Assembly: GCF_000745345.1 (NCBI RefSeq)
Contig: NZ_JQNR01000005.1
Span: 3,968,001 to 4,032,000, forward strand
Length of the DNA stretch: 64,000 bases
Source: Actinacidiphila yeochonensis CN732
GTDB taxonomy: Bacteria; Actinomycetota; Actinomycetes; Streptomycetales; Streptomycetaceae
Direction of reading: 5' to 3'
Position numbers and translations under genes: made by a program. The notes under the pieces are model-generated. The model searched no databases and was not told the origin of the DNA. It worked only from the letters and a program-made list of their open reading frames with translations. Positions 27,646 through 37,529 of the stretch are shown one piece after another. Positions within the stretch are counted from its first letter, which is position 1. The number at the start of each line of letters is the position of its first letter.

Positions 27646-30636
27646 TCACCTATTTTTGGCCACGGCGCCGGGTTCCTGGTCCGGTACGTCCCGCTGTGCG
27701 AGTTCCGCGACCGTGCTGCCCGCACCGGTGGCGAGCACCGCCAGGGCGGTACGCGAGGAGACACCGAGCTTGCGCATCGCGGAGCTCAGGTGCTGGGCGA
27801 CCGTCTTCGGGGACAGGAACAGCGCCTCGGCGATCTGCCGGTTGCTGCGCCCGGTGGCCACCAGGCGGGTGACCTCCGACTCCCGGGGCGACAGGCCGTT
27901 GCCGTAGCCGCGGCGGCCGCCGCGCTGCGGCCGCTTCGCCGCGACGCCGTGCTCGCGCAACGTCGCCACCACCCGGTCGGCGTCGCCCAGGGCGCCCAGC
28001 GCGATCAACTGCCCGCGCACGCCGGCCAGGAGGGCCAGAGCGGTTTCGGGCCGGCCCGCGGCGAGCTGGCAGCGGGCCTGCTGCTCCTGGGCCAGCAGCG
28101 CCTCGTAAGGGCGGGGGAGGTCCTGCCAGGCCGCGGCCGCCCGGGCGAACAGCCGGGCGGCCGCGGTGTTCTCGCCGCGCGCCTGGGCCAGGATCGCCCG
28201 GCAGGAGGCCAGTCCGGCCTGCGGCCCCGGGGCGTCGCGGCCGCGCAGCCCGCGGGCGAACGCCGCGGTCAGCCGTCCGGCCTCCTCGACGCGGCCGGCG
28301 GCGGCCAGCGCGGCCACCCGCGCCGGGCCGAGATCCGCCGCCCAGACCCAGGTGCGCTTGCGGGCGATGACGGCCGCCGGCTCCTCGGTGATCTCCAGCG
28401 CCTCCTCGGCGCGGCCGCCGATCAGCGCCAGCCGGGACAGCGCCGCGGCGGCCTCCATGGAGTCCGCCAGCGCGCCGCTCCGCACCTCCTCGGCCAGCAC
28501 CAGCCGCAGGCGCTCGGCCGCCGGCTCGTACGCGCCCGCGGCGGCCTGCAGCAGCCCGGCGACCAGGAGCGACTCCAGCCGGGCGAGCGGGAGGATGTCC
28601 TCGCCCTCGGCCAGCGCGGCGGCCCGCTCGGCGAGCCCGTCCCAGGCGCCGGTGAGCCAGTCCAGATGGGCCCGGGTCACCATGGCGGCGGACTGGTAGC
28701 GCCGGTACCGGCGGCGGCCAGCCAGCGCGAGGGCCCGGTCCAGCCGCCGCTCGGCGACGGCGTACCGGCCCCACAGCATCGCCATGTCACCGATGTTCAG
28801 GTTCGCCCGGGATATCTGCTGCCACTCCGCCGGGACGGCGGCGTCGTCGGGGATCCGCGCGGCGAGCGCCCACCCGTCCATCTCACCCAGCATCAGCCGG
28901 GCCGTGGCCTGGTCCGCGGCGAAGCCGAGCCGGTCGGCCGCCGTCATCGACGGAACCTCCACCTGGGCCGCGCGCTCCAGCCAGCGCAGATGGGCCGCGA
29001 CGGGCCAACTGCTGCTGCGCGGCCAGCCCAGCCGCATCATAGCCCTGGCCGCCTCGGCCGGGTCGTGGGCCAGATGCGGGAGCGCCCGCTTCAACTCGGC
29101 GCGGCCGGCGTCGTCCTCGCCCATGAACAGCAGCAGGTTGCCGAGCTGTACGCGGACGTCCGCCTCCTCGCCGGGCCCCCGTACCCCGGAGTCCAGCGCG
29201 GCGCGCAGGGGAGGCAGCAGCTCACGGAACCGGGCCGGCCCCGCGAACGACGCGAACGGGAACTTCCTGATCAGCCGGACCACCGACGCGGCCGGCAGGC
29301 CGGCGTTGACGACCAGGTCGTGCAGCAGCGCTCCGGCGGTCGTCTCGTCACCCGAGGCGAGCGCCAGGTCGGCGGCCCATTCGCCGTACCGGCACCACTC
29401 GCTTCGCTCGCCGGCCGCGCGGAAGTGGCCGGCCAGTTCGGCCACCGGCTGCGGCGCCAGGCCCTCAAGCGTCCGCCCGGCGCGCCGGTGCAGGGTCCGC
29501 CGCCTCGGCCGCGGTATGGCGTCGTACACCGCCTGGCGCGCCAGCACATGACGGAACGCCACCTGCCCCCAGCCGTCGTCGTCCAGCAGCCCGCCGTCCA
29601 GGGCCTCGCACAGGCCGGCCTGCGCCCGCCCCGCGGCAAGGCCCGCCACCGCCTGCACCGTTGACTCCTCGGCCGGCCGGCCGAGCACCGCCGCGGCGCG
29701 CAGCACCGCCTGCGCCTCGGGCCCGAGCCGCCCCACCCGCTCCAGCACCATGTCGCGGACCGTGGCCGGAACACCGATCTCGTCCAGGTGCCGGCGCTCC
29801 CACCCGCCGCCGTGGAAGGTCAGATCGGCCCGGTCGGCCAGCAGCCGCACCGCGCCCTCCACCGCCAGCGGCACCCCGTCGGTCCGCCGGTGAAGGAACC
29901 CCGCGAACCGCTCGGACACCTGCACGCCGGACAGCATGGACGACACCAGCCGCGCCGTACCGGCCACATCGAGCGGCGCGAGGGTCAGCCGCAGCCGCCC
30001 CGCCGCCGAGGCGGAGTCCGCGGCGAGCCGGGTGGCCAGCCGCCGCAGCAGCGAGCCGCTCGGCACGTCCTCCGGGCGGCAGGTGACCACCAGGCCGACG
30101 GGCTGCGGCACCCTGGAGGTCAGGAACAGCAGGAACTCCAGCGTGGCCTCGTCCGCCCAGTGCACGTCCTCCACGACCAGCACCGCCACGCGCAGGCAGC
30201 CCAGCAGTTCGGCCAGCGCCCGGAAGGCCCGGTGCCGGACCGCCGTCGCGTCCTCGGCCGGTCCCGGCGCGGCCGGAAGGACCCCGGCCCACTCCGGGAA
30301 CAGCGGCCGCAGCGCCCCGGCCAGCGGGCTCAGTGGCAACCCCTCCACGGTGTCCGCCGCCTGCCGCACCGCGTCCACCAGCGGGGCCAGGGTCTGCGGG
30401 TGGTGCAGCGGCGGGCAGCGCGCGACCAGCACCCGGTCCGCCCTGGCCGTCCGCGTGGCCAGGTACTCCCGCAGCAGCCTGCTCTTGCCGACCCCGGCCT
30501 CGCCGTCGATCCACACCACCGGCGGCGGCGCGGCGAACGCCCGGCGGAGCTCGGCTATCTCCCGCCCGCGGCCCACGAACTCGGGAGCATGCACGGCCGC
30601 CGCCCGGCCACTTCCCCCACGTACGGAAACATCCAT
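27646..30636 (-). CDS. LAL-type LuxR-family transcriptional regulator (AAA ATPase + LuxR HTH)
   Basis: 996 residues. The N-terminal AAA domain has Walker A GEAGVGKS (45-52) and a Walker B-like LVVEDVHWADE near 150. A long TPR-like helical middle follows. The C-terminal LuxR HTH (about 915-975) reads LSPRESEVTRLVATGRSNRQIAE. Such proteins are ATP-dependent, ligand-sensing activators of secondary metabolism or sugar use. ATG 30636 with GAGGAA upstream is preferred over an open frame to 31026 that has no ribosome site. It lies on the same strand as and upstream of the S8-like/S53 pair and diverges from the permease. Its target is unknown. Confidence 0.92.
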   Translation of the reverse strand: MDVSVRGGSGRAAAVHAPEFVGRGREIAELRRAFAAPPPVVWIDGEAGVGKSRLLREYLATRTARADRVLVARCPPLHHPQTLAPLVDAVRQAADTVEGLPLSPLAGALRPLFPEWAGVLPAAPGPAEDATAVRHRAFRALAELLGCLRVAVLVVEDVHWADEATLEFLLFLTSRVPQPVGLVVTCRPEDVPSGSLLRRLATRLAADSASAAGRLRLTLAPLDVAGTARLVSSMLSGVQVSERFAGFLHRRTDGVPLAVEGAVRLLADRADLTFHGGGWERRHLDEIGVPATVRDMVLERVGRLGPEAQAVLRAAAVLGRPAEESTVQAVAGLAAGRAQAGLCEALDGGLLDDDGWGQVAFRHVLARQAVYDAIPRPRRRTLHRRAGRTLEGLAPQPVAELAGHFRAAGERSEWCRYGEWAADLALASGDETTAGALLHDLVVNAGLPAASVVRLIRKFPFASFAGPARFRELLPPLRAALDSGVRGPGEEADVRVQLGNLLLFMGEDDAGRAELKRALPHLAHDPAEAARAMMRLGWPRSSSWPVAAHLRWLERAAQVEVPSMTAADRLGFAADQATARLMLGEMDGWALAARIPDDAAVPAEWQQISRANLNIGDMAMLWGRYAVAERRLDRALALAGRRRYRRYQSAAMVTRAHLDWLTGAWDGLAERAAALAEGEDILPLARLESLLVAGLLQAAAGAYEPAAERLRLVLAEEVRSGALADSMEAAAALSRLALIGGRAEEALEITEEPAAVIARKRTWVWAADLGPARVAALAAAGRVEEAGRLTAAFARGLRGRDAPGPQAGLASCRAILAQARGENTAAARLFARAAAAWQDLPRPYEALLAQEQQARCQLAAGRPETALALLAGVRGQLIALGALGDADRVVATLREHGVAAKRPQRGGRRGYGNGLSPRESEVTRLVATGRSNRQIAEALFLSPKTVAQHLSSAMRKLGVSSRTALAVLATGAGSTVAELAQRDVPDQEPGAVAKNR

Positions 30637-31097
30637 GCCGGCCCTTCGTTCCTCGTGCCTCTCCCGGCAAGACGTGCCCCGCTCACCCCCCTGGCACGCC
30701 CTGCCCCAGCCCCCGACCGGGGGTGTCCCGGGCTCCGTCGGCCGGCCCCCGAGCAGGCGCGCCACGGGGCTTGCGGCCGCCTGGCGTCCACACCTGCCAG
30801 ACCGCCTCGCCACCAGGCCGACCCCGCCGGTCCCGGAACCATCTGTTCCACCAGGCAGGAGGATACGGCGCCGAGTTGACCAGACCGGCTGCCGCCGACC
30901 GCCGCTCAGGACCGCGGCCGACCCCGGGGCCCCGTCCCACCGCGCCGCGGCTCCCGGGCAACTCCTGGCCGCCGGGCTGAGCGGTTCCCGTGCCGTGGGC
31001 GTCCGCGATGCGACGATGGGCGCCACCGACGCGGCGCGAGCCGCGACGCAGGACGCCGGCCCGGCCGCGGGCGGCGGAGCGCGAGGAGGAGCCGGAC
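30637..31097. other. Divergent spacer between the LAL regulator and the permease
   Basis: 461 bases with no recognisable gene. It should hold both promoters. I see no clear -35/-10 pair or long inverted repeat. Frames crossing it are extensions of the two flanking genes. Confidence 0.4.
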
Positions 31098-32486
31098 ATG
31101 GGGCGAGTCGCGGGCTGGAAGCTCCACGGGGACGGGCGCAGCCCGGCGCCCGGCGCCGTCGTCCGGCCGGACGAGCGGCTGTCCTGGGGCCGTACCGCCG
31201 GCCTGGGCGCGCAGCACGTGGTGGCGATGTTCGGAGCCACGTTCGTGGCCCCGGTCCTCATGGGGCTCGACCCCAACCTCGCCGTGATGATGTCCGGCTT
31301 CGCCACCGTGCTGTTCCTGCTCACCACCGGCGGCCACATCCCCAGCTACCTGGGCAGCAGCCTGTCCTTCGTCGGCGTGGCGGGCGTCATCCGGGCCCAG
31401 GGCGGCGGCAGCGCCACCGTCACCGGCGCGCTGCTGGTCACCGGCGCGGTGCTGCTGCTGTGCGGCCTGGTCGTCCGGGGCCTGGGCGCGCGCGTCGTGC
31501 ACGCCGTGCTGCCGCCCGCCGTCACCGGCGCGGTGGTGCTGCTCATCGGCTTCAACCTGGCGCCCGTGGCGGCCGGCACGTACTGGCCGCAGGACCCGTG
31601 GACGGCGCTGCTGACGCTGGCCGCCACCGGCATCGGGCTGGTGGCGCTGCGCGGCTTCCTCGGCCGCGTCGCGATCTTCCTCGGCCTGGTCTTCGGCTAC
31701 GCCGTCTCCTGGCTCTTCGACCGCGTCTTCGGCCGTATCCACAGCCCCGACAGCGCCGGACACGCCGTCACCCGGTGGCGGCTGGACCTCGGCGGGGTGG
31801 GGAAGGCCGACTGGTTCGGCTTCCCGCCCACCCACGCGCCCGACTTCAAGGCGTCCGCCGTCCTGGTGGCGCTGCCGGTGGTGATCGCGCTCATCGCGGA
31901 GAACGCCGGGCACGTCAAGGCCGTCGGCGAGATGACGGGCGAGCCGCTGGACGAGCGGCTGGGCACCGCGGTGGCCGCCGACGGCGCGGCCACCGTCGTC
32001 TCCACCGCGTTCGGCGGCCCGGCGACCACCACCTACGCCGAGAACATCGGCGTCATGGCCGCCACCCGCGTCTACTCCACGGCCGCCTACTGGGCCGCCG
32101 CGCTCTTCGCGATCCTCTTCGGGCTGTGCCCGAAGTTCGGCGCGGTCGTCGCCGCGGTGCCCGGCGGGGTGCTTGGCGGCGTGACCGTCCTCCTCTACGG
32201 CATGATCGGGCTGCTCGGCGCCCGGATCTGGGTCGACAACCGGGTCGACCTGGGCGACCCGCGCACGCTGGTGCCGGTCGCGGCCGGCGTGATCATGGGC
32301 ATCGGCGACGTCACGCTCACGTTCACCGACACCTTCTCGCTCAGCGGGATCGCGCTCGGCACCGTCGTGGTGCTGGCCGGCTACCACGCGGCCCACCTGG
32401 TCCGCCTCCCCGCCGCGTCCCCGCCTCCCCTGGACCCGCCGCCGGGCTCCGGGAGCTCCTCGGCCTCCGCACCGGCGGGGGAGTAG
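31098..32486 (+). CDS. Uracil-xanthine (NCS2) permease
   Basis: 462 residues, about 14 hydrophobic segments, NCS2 family. Typical motifs: QHVVAMFGATFVAPVL in TM1, SSLSFVG, the signature LIAENAGHVKAVGEMTG with the substrate-site Glu, and GGPATTTYAENIG. It imports a nucleobase by proton symport; uracil or xanthine cannot be told apart from sequence by eye. ATG 31098 follows GGAGGAG and gives the normal N-terminus. The C-terminal tail is Pro/Ser-rich. Confidence 0.92.
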   Translation: MGRVAGWKLHGDGRSPAPGAVVRPDERLSWGRTAGLGAQHVVAMFGATFVAPVLMGLDPNLAVMMSGFATVLFLLTTGGHIPSYLGSSLSFVGVAGVIRAQGGGSATVTGALLVTGAVLLLCGLVVRGLGARVVHAVLPPAVTGAVVLLIGFNLAPVAAGTYWPQDPWTALLTLAATGIGLVALRGFLGRVAIFLGLVFGYAVSWLFDRVFGRIHSPDSAGHAVTRWRLDLGGVGKADWFGFPPTHAPDFKASAVLVALPVVIALIAENAGHVKAVGEMTGEPLDERLGTAVAADGAATVVSTAFGGPATTTYAENIGVMAATRVYSTAAYWAAALFAILFGLCPKFGAVVAAVPGGVLGGVTVLLYGMIGLLGARIWVDNRVDLGDPRTLVPVAAGVIMGIGDVTLTFTDTFSLSGIALGTVVVLAGYHAAHLVRLPAASPPPLDPPPGSGSSSASAPAGE

Positions 32487-32516
32487 GCGGCGGGACCTGC
32501 CGAGCGGTGCCGGACG

Positions 32517-33008
32517 TCAGGGCAGTTCCATGAAGATGTCGGCGCGGGCCGGGTAGCCCTCCACCGGGATGCGGTCGCGGGTGGTCCTGACGAACCCGGC
32601 GTCCTCGTACAGGTGGACGGCGGCGGCCAGCCTGCCGCTGGTGCCGAGGAACAGCCGGGCCGCGCCGAGCGCCCGGGAGCGGTCGATCGCCGCGGCCACC
32701 AGCAGGCGGCCGATGCCGCGGCCCTGCGCGGCCGGGGCCACGGCCATCTTCGCCAGCTCGAACACGGCGTCGGGATAGCGGAGGAGCGCGACGCACCCGA
32801 CGACCTCGGCGCTGCCCGGCTCACGGGCCAGGAGCACGTCGCCGCCGGGTTCCACGACGCGGCCGTACGGGTCTTCGAGGACGGCCCGGTCCCAGTCCTG
32901 GAGGGTGAACAGCCTGGAGATCCACTCCGCGTTGAGCTCGCGGAACGCGGCGGCGTCGCTCGGTGAGGCGATCGGGGAGACCACGGCCGGGGCGGGGGCG
33001 ATCGACAT
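32517..33008 (-). CDS. GNAT-family N-acetyltransferase
   Basis: 163 residues. The acetyl-CoA-binding motif A is clear: ELAKMAVAPAAQGRGIG, with QGRGIG at 95-100, followed by the helix LLVAAAIDRSRA. Motif B appears as HLYEDAGFVRT. The substrate is unknown. ATG 33008 has AAAGGA at proper spacing. It diverges from a LysR gene 96 bases away, so the LysR protein may control it. Confidence 0.9.
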   Translation of the reverse strand: MSIAPAPAVVSPIASPSDAAAFRELNAEWISRLFTLQDWDRAVLEDPYGRVVEPGGDVLLAREPGSAEVVGCVALLRYPDAVFELAKMAVAPAAQGRGIGRLLVAAAIDRSRALGAARLFLGTSGRLAAAVHLYEDAGFVRTTRDRIPVEGYPARADIFMELP

Positions 33009-33104
33009 GGGACGGGCGTCCTTTCGTACGGCTGCCGTCAGCCTCCGGCTCCGGACACCCATATGTCCAATACCCGCTGCGGCCTCCATCGATAAGCTCG
33101 AACT

Positions 33105-34001
33105 ATGGATCAGCGCGTCGAGCTCCGCCACCTGCGGTACTTCCTGGCCGTGGCCGAGGAACTGCACTTCGGCCGCGCCGCACAGCGGCTGCACATCGCG
33201 CAGCCGGCCCTGTCCCAGCAGATCAGGCAGCTGGAGAGGATCGTCGGCGTCGAACTCCTGCGGCGGACCTCCCGCAGCGTCCGCCTCACCGACGCCGGAG
33301 CCGCCTTCCGGCCCCGGGCGGCCGAACTCCTGGGGCGGCTGGCAGCCGACCTCGACGAGGCCGGCCGGGTCGGCCGCGGTGAGGCCGGCCGGCTGGACAT
33401 CGCCTTCATCACCTCCGCCACCGTGATCCTCGGCCAACGGCTCCGCGCGTTCTCGCTCCGCCGCCCGGACGTCCAGGTCCAGCTGCACGACGGCTTCACC
33501 GTCGAGGTCCTGACGGCCCTCCGGCGGGGCACGGCGGACGTCGGGATCGTGCGGGACCCCGAGGAGCACGACGAGATCGACCTCTCGCCGCTGGCCACGG
33601 AGCGGTTCGTCGCCGTCGTCCCCGCCGAGCACGCCGCCGCCGGGCGGGACCGGGTGGACGTCTCGGAGCTGGCCGCCGACCCGCTGATCCTCTTCCCGCG
33701 CGTGGCGGGCGCCCACGCCTTCGACGTGAACACGCAGCCGCTGCGGGACGCCGGAATCGACGTCGAGGTCGCCCAGGAGTGCTCGAACTGGCACACCATC
33801 GTCATGCTCGTCGCCGCCGGTCTCGGCGTCACCATCGCGCCCTACAGCATCACCACCCTGCTCCCGCCGGGCGCGCGGCGGCTCGAACTCGACGGCTCCG
33901 CCGGCCCGAGCCGCATCTTCATGGCCACCCGCCGGGGGGACGACCGCCCCCTCGTACGGGCCTTCGTCGCGGCGCCCGAATCCGCCGCCGGCGGGCGCTG
34001 A
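33105..34001 (+). CDS. LysR-family transcriptional regulator
   Basis: 298 residues. N-terminal winged HTH (LRHLRYFLAVAEELHFGRAA, then QPALSQQIRQLE) and a C-terminal effector domain (about 90-290) that ends with FVAAPESAAGGR. Divergent arrangement with the GNAT gene is the usual LysR layout. A possible T-N11-A box was not identified with confidence in the 96-base spacer. Effector unknown. Confidence 0.92.
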   Translation: MDQRVELRHLRYFLAVAEELHFGRAAQRLHIAQPALSQQIRQLERIVGVELLRRTSRSVRLTDAGAAFRPRAAELLGRLAADLDEAGRVGRGEAGRLDIAFITSATVILGQRLRAFSLRRPDVQVQLHDGFTVEVLTALRRGTADVGIVRDPEEHDEIDLSPLATERFVAVVPAEHAAAGRDRVDVSELAADPLILFPRVAGAHAFDVNTQPLRDAGIDVEVAQECSNWHTIVMLVAAGLGVTIAPYSITTLLPPGARRLELDGSAGPSRIFMATRRGDDRPLVRAFVAAPESAAGGR

Positions 34002-34023
34002 GCGGGGACGGGTCGGGGCCCGG

Positions 34024-35250
34024 CTACTCCGCCGCCGCGCCGGCCCGGGTGCCCGGCCGGGCGGGTGCCGGGGTCTCCGTCGCGGGGGCCGGGCGCAGGA
34101 CGCCCGCGCCGGCCACCAGGCCCAGCGTGAGGAGGGTGACCAGGGCGAACGACACGGTCAGGGAGGTGGCGCCGGCGATGCCGCCGATGGCCGCGGGGGC
34201 GATCAGGCCCGAGGTGTAGGTCACGGTCGCCACACCCGCGATGGCCTGGCTCGGCACCGGGCCGCGCCGTCCGGCCGCCGCGAAGCACAGGGGTACCGTC
34301 ACCGACACGCCCACCCCGATCAGCGCGAAGCCGATCACCGCGGGCACCGGGGTGTGCGCGGTGACCACCAGCAGCCCGCCGACCGTCGACAGCGCCCCGC
34401 CGGCCCGCACGGCGCGGACCGCGCCCACCCGCCGTACGACCAGGTCGCCCAGCAGCCGCGCGGAGGTCATGGTGCAGGAGAAGGCCGTGTAGGCGAGCGC
34501 GGCCACGGCGGGGGAGGCGTGGGCCACGTCCCGCAGGTAGACCGCGCACCAGTCGGAGCTGCCGCCCTCGGCGAACACCCCGCAGAAGCCGATCGCCCCG
34601 ATCACCAGCGCGGCCTTCGGCGGCAGCGCGAACCTCGGCGGCGCCGCCTCGTCCTCGTCCGGGCGCACGTCCGGGGTGCCCGCGGTGACCGCCAGCGCCG
34701 CGGTCAGCAGCACCGCCGCGGCCAGCGCCAGGTGCAGCCGCCCGTCCAGCCCGGCGTGCACGGCCGGGACGCCCACGGCGGCGCCGAGCAGGGTGCCGCC
34801 GCTCCACATGCCGTGCAGCCCGGACATGATCGAGCGGCCCTTGTGCTCCTCCACCGCCAGGCCGAGCGCGTTCATCACCACGTCGGCCAGGCCCGCGGTG
34901 GCACCGAAGACCAGCAGCGACAGGCACAGCCAGGGCAGCCCCGGGGCCAGCGCGGGCAGCGCCAGGGAGGCGCACCACAGGGACAGCAGCAGCCGCAGCG
35001 CCGTACGGGAGCCGAACCGGTGCATCACCCGGCCGGCCAGCGGCATCAGGGCGGAGGAGCCGATCGCCGGGCAGACCAGCGCCAGGCCCAGCGACGCGGC
35101 GCTCAGGCCCAGGTGGTCCTTGATCCAGGGGATGCGGGTGGCGAAGCTGCCCTGCACGGCGCCGTGCACGGCGAAGGCCGCGCGCAGGGTCAGATGGGCT
35201 CGGCGGGTCCGGGCCGGAGACCACGGGTCAGGGGCGGCGGGTCTGTGCAT
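34024..35250 (-). CDS. MFS transporter
   Basis: 408 residues, twelve hydrophobic segments in two halves. The N-half carries GSFATRIPWIKDHLGLS and the loop RVMHRFGSRTAL, like MFS proteins of the sugar/drug type often paired with ROK regulators. The substrate is not assignable. ATG 35250 has no ribosome site; TAGTTT on the minus strand lies seven bases upstream, so the mRNA may be leaderless. It shares a 178-base promoter region with the ROK regulator. Confidence 0.88.
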   Translation of the reverse strand: MHRPAAPDPWSPARTRRAHLTLRAAFAVHGAVQGSFATRIPWIKDHLGLSAASLGLALVCPAIGSSALMPLAGRVMHRFGSRTALRLLLSLWCASLALPALAPGLPWLCLSLLVFGATAGLADVVMNALGLAVEEHKGRSIMSGLHGMWSGGTLLGAAVGVPAVHAGLDGRLHLALAAAVLLTAALAVTAGTPDVRPDEDEAAPPRFALPPKAALVIGAIGFCGVFAEGGSSDWCAVYLRDVAHASPAVAALAYTAFSCTMTSARLLGDLVVRRVGAVRAVRAGGALSTVGGLLVVTAHTPVPAVIGFALIGVGVSVTVPLCFAAAGRRGPVPSQAIAGVATVTYTSGLIAPAAIGGIAGATSLTVSFALVTLLTLGLVAGAGVLRPAPATETPAPARPGTRAGAAAE

Positions 35251-35257
35251 GGGCGGG

Positions 35258-35287
35258 AAACTATCAGGAAGCTTGCCTGAAAATTAA
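35258..35287 (-). promoter_or_regulatory. MFS promoter with 17-bp inverted repeat as spacer (probable ROK operator)
   Basis: On the minus strand: TTAATT (35287-35282) as a weak -35, and TAGTTT (35263-35258) as -10. Between them, at 35264-35280, lies an inverted repeat with arms TCAGG/CCTGA around AAGCTTG. A repressor bound there would block polymerase directly. The divergent ROK gene is the obvious candidate. Confidence 0.5.
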
Positions 35288-35428
35288 GCTGATGATCGGA
35301 CGGTGGTATCCGGTGGGGAAGCGCGGGCCCGGTGCCTGAGGGCGCGCCCGCCCGGCGGGGGCGCCTCGGGCGCCGGGCCGCCCCACCACGCTCCGCCGGG
35401 CGCGGAGACCTCTGGAAGGATCGACCGC

Positions 35429-36634
35429 ATGACCGCCACCCGCGAGCACCCCGGGAGGGGCGCCTCACCCCGCACCGCCCGAGCCATCAACGACCGGTTG
35501 GCGCTGAGCCTCCTCCAGCGCGAAGGGCCGCTCACCGCGGGGCGGTTGAAGGAGCTGACCGGGATGTCCCGGCCCAGCGTCGCGGACCTGGTGGAGCGGC
35601 TGCGGGAATCCGGCCTGATCGAGGTGGTCGGCGAGTCCGCCGAGACCCGGCGCGGCCCGCGGGCCCGGATCTACGGCATCGTGGCCGACCGCGCGTACGT
35701 CGCCGGGCTCGACGTGCGCGTGGAGAGCGTCGGGGTGGAGATCGCCGACCTGCTGGGCCGCACCGTCCTGCGCGACGAGTGGGCCGTACCGCCGGGCGCC
35801 GACCCGGCGCGGGTCGTCGAGGACGGCGTCGCACTGCTGCTCGGCGCCGTCGAACGCAGCGGCACGGGCGGGCGGCTGCACACCGCGGCCCTCGGGGCGC
35901 CCGGCCTGGTCGACCCCGGCACCGGACGGCTCAGCCCGTTCGGGGCGCTGCCCGCCTGGCACGGCGCCCTCGTCGACGAGCTACGCGCCCGGCTCGGCGT
36001 CCCGGTGCTGCTGGAGAACGAGGTGAACCTCGCGGCCGTGGCCGAGCAGCGGGTGCGGAACTTCGGCGACGAGACGTTCGTGCTGCTCTGGATCGGCGGC
36101 GGCGTCGGCGCCTCGGTGGTGCTCGACGGGCGGCTGCGCCGCGGGGCGTCGGGCGGCGCGGGCGAGGTCGGGTTCCTGCCCGTCCCCGCCGAGGGCGGCC
36201 TGCCCACCGCCGCGGACTGCGACCACGGCTACCACGGCATGGTCGGCAGCCGGGCGGTGTGCGCGCTCGCCCGCGCCCACGGCCTGGCCGCCGCCGGGGG
36301 GCCGCAGGACGCCGACGCCGCCGCCGACGCGGTCCGGGCGGCGGTGGAGCGGCCGGGCGCCGGGGCGTTCCTGGACGAGCTCGCCGGCCGGATCGCGGTG
36401 GGCGCCGCGGCGGTGTGCGCGGTGCTCGACCCGGGCCGCGTGGTGCTCGCCGGCGAGGTCGGCGAGGCCGGCGGCGCGCGGCTCGCGGCCCGCACGGGGG
36501 CGGCCTTCGCCCGGATATCCCCGCTGCGGACGTCCTTCGAGACGACGGCGGTGCGGGGCGGCGCGATCCTGCGCGGGGCGGTCATCACGGCGATGGAGGC
36601 CGCGCAGTCCGACCTCTTCGCGCCCGCGGTCTGA
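35429..36634 (+). CDS. ROK-family transcriptional regulator
   Basis: 401 residues. N-terminal winged HTH (about 20-80: NDRLALSLLQREGPLTAGRL, then MSRPSVADLVERLRESGL). ROK domain with ALGAPGLVDPG, LLENEVNLAAVAEQ and GGGVGASVVLDG. The zinc/catalytic region departs from the ROK consensus: GEVGF replaces GEIGH, and only one Cys (DCDHGY) remains of CxCGxxGC, so it should be a sensor rather than a kinase. ATG 35429 has GGAAGGA upstream. It probably controls the divergent MFS gene. Confidence 0.9.
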   Translation: MTATREHPGRGASPRTARAINDRLALSLLQREGPLTAGRLKELTGMSRPSVADLVERLRESGLIEVVGESAETRRGPRARIYGIVADRAYVAGLDVRVESVGVEIADLLGRTVLRDEWAVPPGADPARVVEDGVALLLGAVERSGTGGRLHTAALGAPGLVDPGTGRLSPFGALPAWHGALVDELRARLGVPVLLENEVNLAAVAEQRVRNFGDETFVLLWIGGGVGASVVLDGRLRRGASGGAGEVGFLPVPAEGGLPTAADCDHGYHGMVGSRAVCALARAHGLAAAGGPQDADAAADAVRAAVERPGAGAFLDELAGRIAVGAAAVCAVLDPGRVVLAGEVGEAGGARLAARTGAAFARISPLRTSFETTAVRGGAILRGAVITAMEAAQSDLFAPAV

Positions 36635-36891
36635 GCGGCCACCCGCGGCGCCGCCCGTCAGGGGCGCCGCCTGCCCGTCCGCCGTCCTCGTGCCACGACC
36701 GCCGGCGGGCTCGCGCCGGGCCCGCCCGCCGAGCCGCCGCGCCCGGCGCGTGAGCCCCGATGCGAGCCCCGGGTCGGGCCCCGGGCCGGGCCCCGACGCG
36801 AGCCCGACGTGAGCCCGATGTGAGCCAGGGCACAGGCGGCCGGCGGATGACCGGGCGAGGAGCGTGGCAGACTTAAGGCAGAAGTGACGTT

Positions 36892-37020
36892 CGCGCACTC
36901 CGGGGTCGGTGTAATTCCGAACCGGCGGTTACAGTCCGCGACCCGACCGCAGCCTGCGGCCGGTTGACCAGGTGAAATTCCTGGACCGACGGTGAAAGTC
37001 CGGATGGGAGGCAGTGCGCG
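36892..37020 (+). promoter_or_regulatory. FMN riboswitch (RFN element)
   Basis: All conserved blocks are present in order: ACCGGCGGT and CAGTCCGCGACCC, a variable arm, GGTGAAATTCCTGG, then GACCGACGGTGAAAGTC and CGGATGGGAG. The closing stem pairs CGCGCACT (36892-36899) with AGTGCGCG (37013-37020). It binds FMN and lowers expression of the riboflavin genes downstream. Confidence 0.97.
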
Positions 37021-37529
37021 GCGGGCGTTCACTCGTCAGGTCCGCGCCAGCGTGACCCGTGCCCACCGCACGGGTTCGTGCCGCCGAGGCCCCGGCGTTG
37101 CGGACGGACCGCTGTCAAGAGCCCCGGAGTCCGTGCCCTATGAGGCAGGAGGACCCGGTGGCCACCACCACGGAAGCAGGCGCTCGGCGCCGCGCCGTCG
37201 TGCTGCCCGCGCCCACCCCCGGCTCCGCCGGGTACCCGTGCGCCCCCTCTCACCGCCGTACCGGCCAGGCCCGTTCCGTGCCCCGCCGGCACCGGCTTCC
37301 CTCCGCCGCCACGGCGGCGCCCCCCGCACCGCCGCGTCCGGAATCAGCCGCGCCCCGCGGGCGTTCCGCCCCGACGTACCCGGCGACCGCTGCCGGGTGC
37401 GCCTCGGCGGGACCGGACAACGGCGCCCGGCCCCGCCCGGAGCACCGCGAACGCCACGCAGGCGGCCGACGCCGCCGTGCCTCCCCGCTGTTCCTCCCGC
37501 CGTCCCCACAGCCCACCAGGAGAGCTGAC
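37021..37529 (+). other. Long leader between riboswitch and ribE
   Basis: About 510 bases with no recognised domain. The ribE frame is open through all of it. At 37158 a GTG preceded by AGGAGG sits in frame with ribE, so a 124-residue N-terminal extension (starting VATTTEAGARRRAVV) is formally possible, but its composition is Arg/Pro/Ala-rich and unlike a domain. More likely an expression platform or spacer RNA. No classic terminator was identified. Confidence 0.5.

Noticed and set aside
30637..31026. N-terminal extension of the LAL regulator to 31026
   Set aside because: No ribosome site and no conserved sequence before the Met at 30636; it would fill the divergent promoter region.
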